A program made the translations under genes and the position numbers. A stretch of 25,380 bases of DNA, taken from contig JAUQPV010000010.1 of assembly GCA_030550225.1 (NCBI GenBank), positions 1-25,380 of the forward strand, written 5' to 3'. The DNA is from Acidobacteriota bacterium (GTDB lineage Bacteria > Acidobacteriota > HRBIN11). Shown here piece after piece: positions 20,068-25,380 of the stretch. Numbering within the stretch: position 1 is the stretch's first letter; each line of letters starts with the position of its first letter. The notes under the pieces were generated by a model. The model was not told where the DNA came from. It did no database searches and saw only the letters and a program-made list of their open reading frames with translations.

Positions 20068-23025
20068 ATGAGCTGGAGTGGAGGGGGACAAGCTGACCTC
20101 TTAGACTTAGCCCGGAAGTTCATGTACCTGACGGAGCCCAAGGCCGTCATTGAGACGGCCTTTGCGGTCCTGCGGGAACGCCTCCGACCGGATGCCATCA
20201 GCTTACTTGAACCCGACGCCCGGATGGAGTTTTTGGACCTGACGTTTGCCGAGGGTTGGAGCCGGGCTTACGTCGGCCAGCTTCGACTTCCGTTGACGCC
20301 GCCTGAAAGTAGCGGTGTAGCCTGGGCCGTCCACGCTCGGCGCCCGATCGTCCGAGACCCCGTCCGGTGCGACCCGCCGACGGCCGTCCCGGCACCCGTG
20401 CGGGAAGCCGGCGTCCGGAAGTCCCTGATCGTGCCGCTCCTGATGCTGGACCGGGTCCGGGGGGTCCTGGTCCTGGACGCCCTCGCGGACCGGGACTTCG
20501 GCGACAACGAGGTCCGTTTCGCTGACCTGGTCGCCCATCTGATGGCCGTTGCCCTGGAGCGGGCTCGGCAGTATCAGGTCCTTCAAGAAGCCCAAGCCCG
20601 ATATCGGAATCTTTTTGAGCGGGTGCCCGTCGGGCTGTACCGCACGACGCCGGACGGTCGGGTCCTCGACGCCAACCCGGCCCTGGTCGAGATGCTCGGC
20701 TATCCAGACCGGGCGTCCCTCCAGGCGGTCCCGGCCCTGGATATCTATGTGGATCCGGCGGACCGTCGCCACTGGCAGGCGACCGTCGAGCAAGCGGGTG
20801 TCGTCGAGGGCTTCGAGTTCCGGGTCCGCCGGCGGGACGGCACGGTCATCTGGGTCCGGGATTCGGCTCGGTGCATCTTCGATCATGACGGCCGGGTCGT
20901 CTGCTATGAAGGCATCCTGGAGGACGTCACCGAGCGGCGGCGGGCCGAGCGTCTGCTGGCGGCTGAGAAGCAGGTCCTGGAGATAATCGCCCGGGGTCGG
21001 CCGCTTCCGGAAGTCCTAACGGCAATGGTCCGGGCCATCGAGGACCTGACCGACGGCCTGCTTGGGTCGGTCCTCCTCCTGGACGAAGAAAGCCGGCGGC
21101 TCCGTCACGGGGCGGCGCCGAGTCTACCCGAAGAGTACAACCGTCTCGTCGATGGGGTGATCATCGGGCCGGACGTAGGGACCTGCGGGACGGCCGCCTT
21201 TCTGGGTCAGACCGTGATCACACCGGACATCGCCACGGACCCTCGATGGGCAGACTACCGGGAGGCGGCCCTGCGGTATGGCCTGCGGGCCTGCTGGTCC
21301 GTCCCGATCCTTTCGACGGACGGTCGGGTCTTGGGAACCTTCGCCATGTATTACCGAGAGCCCCGGACGCCGGCGCCGTGGGAAATAGAGCTCATCGAGC
21401 GGGCCGCCCGGCTGGCGGGGATTGCCATCGAGGCCGAGCAATCCCGGGAGCGACTTCGGCGGCAGGCTCGACGGCTCGAGCGGATCATCGATTCGGCCGC
21501 CCACGGTATGGTCCTCTTGGATGGGTCCTACCAGGTCCTCCTGGCGAATCCGAGGGGCGAAGAGTACCTCCGGGTCCTGGCCGGCGTCGGGGTCGGGGAG
21601 GCGTTAACCCACTTGGGGGACCAGCCGTTGACCTCTTTTCTGCCATCTCTGAACGATGTCCAGTGGCACGAGGTCAGCGTCGAAGCGCCTTTAGGGGGAC
21701 CCGAGGTGGGCCCCGACGACTCCGTCTGGACTTCACCGGAGGTCCGTCCTCGAATAACTCGGCGGGTCTTTGAAGTCGCCCTGCGGCCCGTGGGAAAGGC
21801 GGAGGACGCCGAGGGATGGGTTCTGGCCCTTCGGGAGGTCACGCAGGAACGGGAGGCCCAGCTCTATGCGCAGACCCGGGACCGGCTGGCGGCCATCGGG
21901 CAGTTGGCGGCCGGCATCGCCCACGATTTTAATAACATCTTGACCTCGATCTTGGGTCTGGCCGAGTTAATTCAGATGAAGCCGGATGACCCCTCGGCCG
22001 TCCGACGGTACGCGGGCGTCATTCACGTCCAGGGCGAGCGGGCGGCCCAGATGATCCGGCAAGTCTTGGACTTTGCCCGGAAGACGGTCGCCGAGCAGAA
22101 GCCCCTCGACCTGGCCGCCTTCCTAAAGGAATATACGGTCTTCATCCGCCGGGTCATCCCGGAGAACATCGAGATTCGGGTCGAGGTCGAGACGGACGAC
22201 GCTTGGGTCTGGGGCAATGAGACGCAGATCCATCAGGCCCTCACGAACCTGGCCGTCAACGCCCGGGACGCCATGCCAGAGGGCGGCCGGCTGACCTTTC
22301 GATTAACCCGTATCGAGGTTCCATCGGGCCGGAAGCCGCCCCTGCCGGGCATGACGCCGGGACCGTGGGTCGTCGTCGAGGTCGCCGACACGGGCGTCGG
22401 GATTTTGCCGGAGATTCTCCCGCATATCTTCGAGCCCTTCTTTACGACCAAGCGGCCGGGCCAGGGGACGGGCCTGGGCCTGGCGCAGGTATACGGCATC
22501 GTCCAACAGCATGGCGGCTATATCGGCGTCCGGAGTTATCCCGGCGAGGGGACGACTTTTGTTATCTACCTGCCTTATCAAAGGCCGGAGGGCCGGGTCG
22601 AGGCCGGGAAGGCGGCCCTTACCGAGACCGCCAGATTTCACGGGACCATTCTACTGGTCGAGGACGAGCCGAAGGTCCTGGAGGTGACCCGGGACATGTT
22701 GGAGGCCTTGGGTTTCCGGGTGCTGGCCACGACCAGTCCGGCTGAGGCCCTGCGATTGTACGAGACTCATCGACCGGAAATCGCTCTGGTCCTGTCGGAC
22801 ACCGTCATGCCGGGGATGAGCGGTCCGGAGCTCCTGGCGGCTCTACGGGCCCGAGACCCGGATGTCCGGTGTGTCCTCATGAGCGGCTATCCCCTGGGGG
22901 ATGCACGCGGACTTGGGGCCCGGGTCGACGTGCCCTGGATCCAGAAACCCTTCCGTCGGGACGACTTGGCCCAGGCCATTCGGCAGGCCCTGGGCCGGGT
23001 AGGAAAGGCAAGGTCGGATGCGTGA
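20068..23025 (+). CDS. Cytoplasmic hybrid sensor histidine kinase (GAF-PAS-GAF-PAS-HisKA-HATPase-REC)
   Basis: A 985-residue hybrid kinase without transmembrane segments. Order: GAF (about 8-165), PAS/PAC (about 172-290, RYRNLFERVPVGLYRTTPDG to VTERRRAE), GAF (about 300-450, with PDVGTCGTAAFLGQTVITPDI) and PAS (about 465-595). HisKA follows with phospho-acceptor His619 in GIAHDFNNILTSI, then the HATPase with LTNLAVNARDAMP (N box), DTGVGI, FEPFFTTK and GTGLGLAQVYGI. The C-terminal receiver (about 860-975) has the acidic pair Glu865/Asp866, phospho-acceptor Asp911 in SDTVMPGMSG, and QKPF. The NtrB/NtrY-type H box is typical of soluble PAS kinases. The start was placed at the ATG before SWSGGG because of GGGGA upstream. 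No output response regulator is adjacent. The second PAS has an unusual Gly/Pro-rich loop (about 540-563). The stop codon lies in a heptamer array. Confidence 0.93.
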   Translation: MSWSGGGQADLLDLARKFMYLTEPKAVIETAFAVLRERLRPDAISLLEPDARMEFLDLTFAEGWSRAYVGQLRLPLTPPESSGVAWAVHARRPIVRDPVRCDPPTAVPAPVREAGVRKSLIVPLLMLDRVRGVLVLDALADRDFGDNEVRFADLVAHLMAVALERARQYQVLQEAQARYRNLFERVPVGLYRTTPDGRVLDANPALVEMLGYPDRASLQAVPALDIYVDPADRRHWQATVEQAGVVEGFEFRVRRRDGTVIWVRDSARCIFDHDGRVVCYEGILEDVTERRRAERLLAAEKQVLEIIARGRPLPEVLTAMVRAIEDLTDGLLGSVLLLDEESRRLRHGAAPSLPEEYNRLVDGVIIGPDVGTCGTAAFLGQTVITPDIATDPRWADYREAALRYGLRACWSVPILSTDGRVLGTFAMYYREPRTPAPWEIELIERAARLAGIAIEAEQSRERLRRQARRLERIIDSAAHGMVLLDGSYQVLLANPRGEEYLRVLAGVGVGEALTHLGDQPLTSFLPSLNDVQWHEVSVEAPLGGPEVGPDDSVWTSPEVRPRITRRVFEVALRPVGKAEDAEGWVLALREVTQEREAQLYAQTRDRLAAIGQLAAGIAHDFNNILTSILGLAELIQMKPDDPSAVRRYAGVIHVQGERAAQMIRQVLDFARKTVAEQKPLDLAAFLKEYTVFIRRVIPENIEIRVEVETDDAWVWGNETQIHQALTNLAVNARDAMPEGGRLTFRLTRIEVPSGRKPPLPGMTPGPWVVVEVADTGVGILPEILPHIFEPFFTTKRPGQGTGLGLAQVYGIVQQHGGYIGVRSYPGEGTTFVIYLPYQRPEGRVEAGKAALTETARFHGTILLVEDEPKVLEVTRDMLEALGFRVLATTSPAEALRLYETHRPEIALVLSDTVMPGMSGPELLAALRARDPDVRCVLMSGYPLGDARGLGARVDVPWIQKPFRRDDLAQAIRQALGRVGKARSDA

Positions 23026-23186
23026 TCCGAGATGCGGGACACGGGGTGGAGGCATGAGGCATGAGGATTCGCTGAGAGCGGATGGCGCATGAGCCCATAA
23101 GCGGTGATCCCATCGGTATGCCTGCATCCTGCATCTCGTATCCTGCATCCTTCATTTTGCATCCTGCATCCCGTAGATCTTGCATC
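23017..23186. repeat. Inverted pair of heptamer arrays (GATGCRG) between the kinase and the lol gene
   Basis: The left array starts in the last codons of the kinase and keeps 7-bp phase from 23017 to about 23100: GATGCGT, GATCCGA, GATGCGG, GACACGG, GGTGGAG, GCATGAG, GCATGAG, GATTCGC and more divergent units. The right array, 23122-23186, is the inverse: CTGCATC, CTGCATC, TCGTATC, CTGCATC, CTTCATT, TTGCATC, CTGCATC, CCGTAGA, then TTGCATC after a 2-base slip. The two can pair into a long imperfect stem just before the lol start codon (23199). Confidence 0.9.
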
Positions 23187-23198
23187 CCAAAGGAACGT

Positions 23199-24416
23199 AT
23201 GCACTGGCCGGCATGGGTCGCGTGGCGTTTGGTCCGGAGCCGTGGCGGACGGCTCATCACGCTGACGGGCTGGGCCGCCGTCACGGGCGTATTCCTGGGC
23301 GTCGCCGCCCTGGTCATCGCCATGGCCCTGATGACGGGGTTCCAGCAGGACCTGAAGGCAAAGCTCCTGGGCGGGATTCCCCATGTGACCCTGACGGGAC
23401 TGACGCCTGAGAGCTTGCCGGCGGTCCTGGGCCGGCTCGACGAGGTCCGACATCTGCCGACCGTCCGCGGCGCCTTTCCGACCGTATACGGCCAAGGCCT
23501 GCTGGTCAGCCCTTATGGGAGTGCAGGCGTTCTCATCAAGGGCATGCCCCCGGAAGCCCGGCCGGATATCCCCGTGTTGGCACGCCTCGTCGGCGGCCGG
23601 TGGGAGCGTCTGACGGCCCAGGACGGCGTCGCCGTCGGACGGGGCCTGGCCCAGCGGTTGGGGGTTTGGACCGGCGACAGCGTTCGCCTCGTGATCCCCG
23701 ACAGCGTAGCGTCCCCAATGGGCCTCCTGCCCCGACTCCGGCGGGTCCACGTCGCTGCCGTCTTCCAGTCCGACATGTACGAGTTCGACAACACGTGGGT
23801 CTTCACGCACATCGACCTGGCCCGCCGCCTGTTCCAGCCCACGGGTGGGGCGTCGGCCGTCGAGCTCATGTTGGACGACGTCGACCGGGCGCCCCAGGTC
23901 GCCCGCCAGGTCGCCGAACGGTTCCGGGAGGCCGGCGTCGTGACGGAGACGTGGATGGAGCAGAACCGGGCCCTCTTTGCGGCCCTTCAGTTGGAGAAGT
24001 GGATGCTCTTTGTGGCCATCACGCTGATCGTCGTCGTGGCGTCTTTCAACATCGTCACGCACCTGGCCCTGATGGTTCACGAGAAGCGGAGTCGGATCGC
24101 CATGATGATGGCCATGGGGGCCGACGGGCGAGCCGTCCAGCGGGTGTTCCTCTATCAGGGCCTCGTCCTGGGCCTGACGGGTATCGTCGGCGGCCTCATC
24201 GTCGGCGGGGCGGCCAGCTTCATCCTGGACCATTACCAGATTATTCGGCTTCCGGCCGAGGTCTACTTCATCCCGTATCTGCCCTTCCGGCTTCGGTGGC
24301 TCGACGCCCTGTGGATCGCCCTCGTGACGGCCGGGATCGTCCTCCTGGCGGCATGGTTCCCGGCCCGGCAAGCGACCCGGCTCCGGCCGGCCGAAATCCT
24401 GCGGTCTCCGCCGTGA
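23199..24416 (+). CDS. LolC/LolE-family lipoprotein-releasing ABC transporter permease
   Basis: An inner-membrane permease of the MacB/FtsX class. In LolCDE it extracts lipoproteins from the inner membrane. It has 405 residues from the ATG preceded by AAAGGA. The longer open frame from 23082 was rejected because it reads through the heptamer array (HPAS-type repeats). The N-terminal helix is preceded by WVAWRLVRSRGGRLITLTG and MTGFQQDLKAKLLGGIPHVTLTG, both typical of LolC/E. A periplasmic domain (about 50-265) follows, then three helices: LFVAITLIVVVASFNIVTHLALMVHEKRSRIAMMMAMGA (the conserved FtsX motif), about 315-340, and about 370-392. It ends in the ARQATRLRPAEILR motif. No LolD ATPase is adjacent, so the partner must lie elsewhere. 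Whether it is LolC, LolE or a fused LolF-type subunit cannot be told here. Confidence 0.88.
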   Translation: MHWPAWVAWRLVRSRGGRLITLTGWAAVTGVFLGVAALVIAMALMTGFQQDLKAKLLGGIPHVTLTGLTPESLPAVLGRLDEVRHLPTVRGAFPTVYGQGLLVSPYGSAGVLIKGMPPEARPDIPVLARLVGGRWERLTAQDGVAVGRGLAQRLGVWTGDSVRLVIPDSVASPMGLLPRLRRVHVAAVFQSDMYEFDNTWVFTHIDLARRLFQPTGGASAVELMLDDVDRAPQVARQVAERFREAGVVTETWMEQNRALFAALQLEKWMLFVAITLIVVVASFNIVTHLALMVHEKRSRIAMMMAMGADGRAVQRVFLYQGLVLGLTGIVGGLIVGGAASFILDHYQIIRLPAEVYFIPYLPFRLRWLDALWIALVTAGIVLLAAWFPARQATRLRPAEILRSPP

Positions 24417-24429
24417 TGGGATCGTCCGC

Positions 24430-24457
24430 GGTCTATGGTCTGGGGTCTGGAGTCACC
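24430..24457. repeat. Heptamer array (GGTCTGG) overlapping the 3' end of the AmpG-like gene
   Basis: GGTCTAT, GGTCTGG, GGTCTGG and AGTCACC follow in exact 7-bp phase in the 16-base gap between the convergent lol and ampG-like genes and into the latter. The array carries the minus-strand stop TAG (24435-24433) and encodes the last residues (VTPDPRP). The unit resembles RGTCYGG in the HAD insertion. Confidence 0.82.
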
Positions 24458-25380
24458 CACGGCCGCACGAGCGGGAGCAGGGCGAAGGCCGGCAGGGCCA
24501 GGATGAACGTCACAGCAAAGTACGGACTGTACCCCAGGTGGGCGGCGCCGACCCCCGAGAGGGCCGAGACGAGCGTGCGGGGGAGGCCAAAGAGGGCCGA
24601 CAGGAGTGCATACTGGGTCGCCGCATAGCGTTTGTCACAGACGGCCATAAGAAAGGCCAAGAACGCCGCCGTCCCCATACCGCCCGTGAATTCCTCGATG
24701 ACGATGGCCGTCCCCACCCACGCCCGCGTGCGGTCCCAGGCCGCATAGGCGTAAAGTAGGTTCGACAGGGCCTGCAGGAGGCCCAACCGCCACAGACCCG
24801 CAAAGATGCCCCACCGGGACGTCAACCACCCGCCGACCAGAGCCCCCGTGACGGTCATCAGCATGCCGAGCGTTCCTTGTAGAAAGCCGATCTCAGCCAG
24901 CGTCAGGCCGGCATCGACCAGGAAGGGCCGCTTCATCGGGCTCATCGCCTGGTCCCCGAGCTTGAAGAGGAAGATGAACGCCACGACACCGTACCATCCC
25001 GGCCGCTGAAAGAACCCTTGGAGGAGTGACCGGGCCGACGGGCGGTCACCGGTGCCTTCATCCCGAGAGACGGACGGATTTGGCGCCCGCAGGGTCACCA
25101 GGGCCAGGAGTGCAAATAGCCCGGCGGCGACCCGACTCGTCACCGGCCATCCCCACCAGCCGGCCAGGACGACGAGGGCGCCCCCGGCGACGATCAGGGC
25201 GACCCGATAGGCGGTCACCCGGACGCCGTTGGCGACACCCATCTCCCGAGCTTCCAGGAGTTGAATGCTATAAGCGTCGATACCGATGTCCTGCGTGGCC
25301 GACAGGACCGTGAGGCCGATGACGGTCACCCAGAGGACCCAGGGAGCCTCTGCCAAACCCGACCAGGGGAAGAGACCGAA
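24433..25380 (-). CDS. AmpG-like MFS permease (N-terminus beyond the window)
   Basis: A major-facilitator-superfamily permease resembling AmpG, which imports anhydromuropeptides from cell-wall recycling. The frame is open to the window edge, so 5' sequence is missing and the TTG near 25356 is not a likely true start. About 315 residues are visible with eight or nine transmembrane segments. AmpG-type signatures are ATQDIGIDAYSIQLL (the family's AxQDIxIDAxxxxLL), FKLGDQAMSPMKRPFL, EEFTGGMGTAAFLAFLMAVCDKRYAATQYALLSAL and LPLV near the end. The substrate is inferred from the family only; no beta-lactamase or recycling enzymes are nearby. The C-terminal VTPDPRP is encoded by a heptamer array, so the protein ends in repeat-derived sequence. 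Confidence 0.85.
   Translation of the reverse strand, partial: FGLFPWSGLAEAPWVLWVTVIGLTVLSATQDIGIDAYSIQLLEAREMGVANGVRVTAYRVALIVAGGALVVLAGWWGWPVTSRVAAGLFALLALVTLRAPNPSVSRDEGTGDRPSARSLLQGFFQRPGWYGVVAFIFLFKLGDQAMSPMKRPFLVDAGLTLAEIGFLQGTLGMLMTVTGALVGGWLTSRWGIFAGLWRLGLLQALSNLLYAYAAWDRTRAWVGTAIVIEEFTGGMGTAAFLAFLMAVCDKRYAATQYALLSALFGLPRTLVSALSGVGAAHLGYSPYFAVTFILALPAFALLPLVRPWVTPDPRP

Noticed and set aside
23082..23198. A 39-residue N-terminal extension of the LolC/E-like protein.
   Set aside because: It translates the heptamer array into HPAS-type repeats with no signal for start. The ATG at 23199 has AAAGGA upstream and matches the family N-terminus.

Overview
The window is high-GC bacterial chromosomal DNA with dense genes on both strands and short intergenic spaces. 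Several features point to a Gram-negative-type envelope: a LolC/E-like permease, an AmpG-like permease, and a Tat-exported, membrane-anchored formate dehydrogenase. A TtuA-type tRNA thiolase, with two zinc fingers and three Fe-S cysteines, suggests a thermophile. The phylum cannot be named from the sequence alone. No rRNA, tRNA, insertion sequence, phage gene or CRISPR array was seen.

Layout. (1) About 1-2139, minus strand: an unknown secreted protein, smpB and a HAD hydrolase in overlapping order, with the tail of a possible plus-strand gene at the left edge. (2) 2385-7438, minus strand: the translation/transcription cluster rimP-nusA-infB-rbfA. (3) 7581-11007, plus strand: rpiB, ttuA, a coiled-coil protein with a nuclease-like C-terminus, and an O-methyltransferase. 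(4) tsaD on the plus strand (11257-12315), converging on argR and a DUF423 membrane protein on the minus strand (12345-13200). (5) 13420-19096, plus strand: a complete formate dehydrogenase-N operon, fdnG-fdnH-fdnI-fdhE. fdnG reads through an in-frame UGA (14014-14016) as selenocysteine, with a SECIS-like hairpin right behind it. (6) A small membrane protein with a cysteine-free DUF1858-like domain (minus strand), diverging from a 985-residue hybrid histidine kinase. (7) A LolC/E-like permease converging on an AmpG-like permease that is cut by the right edge.

The formate dehydrogenase genes form a coherent unit. FdnG oxidises formate outside the cytoplasmic membrane, FdnH carries electrons through four Fe-S clusters, FdnI passes them through two haems b to quinone, and FdhE is the maturation/export factor. 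The host must also make Sec (SelA/B/C/D), but none of those genes is in this window.

The most unusual signal is a family of degenerate tandem arrays with a strict 7-bp period. They occur at many gene borders with several different unit sequences (GATGCRG, GGTGTYG, RGTCYGG, GGCAGAT-like, GCGTGAY). Several are paired as inverted copies that could fold into long imperfect hairpins: rbfA/hypothetical, infB/nusA and kinase/lol. They also run into coding sequence. They supply the last residues of RpiB, carry the stop codons of the kinase and the AmpG-like gene, and make up much of an in-frame insertion of about 71 codons in the HAD hydrolase. This looks like a repeat-expansion process that spreads in spacers and is tolerated inside proteins.
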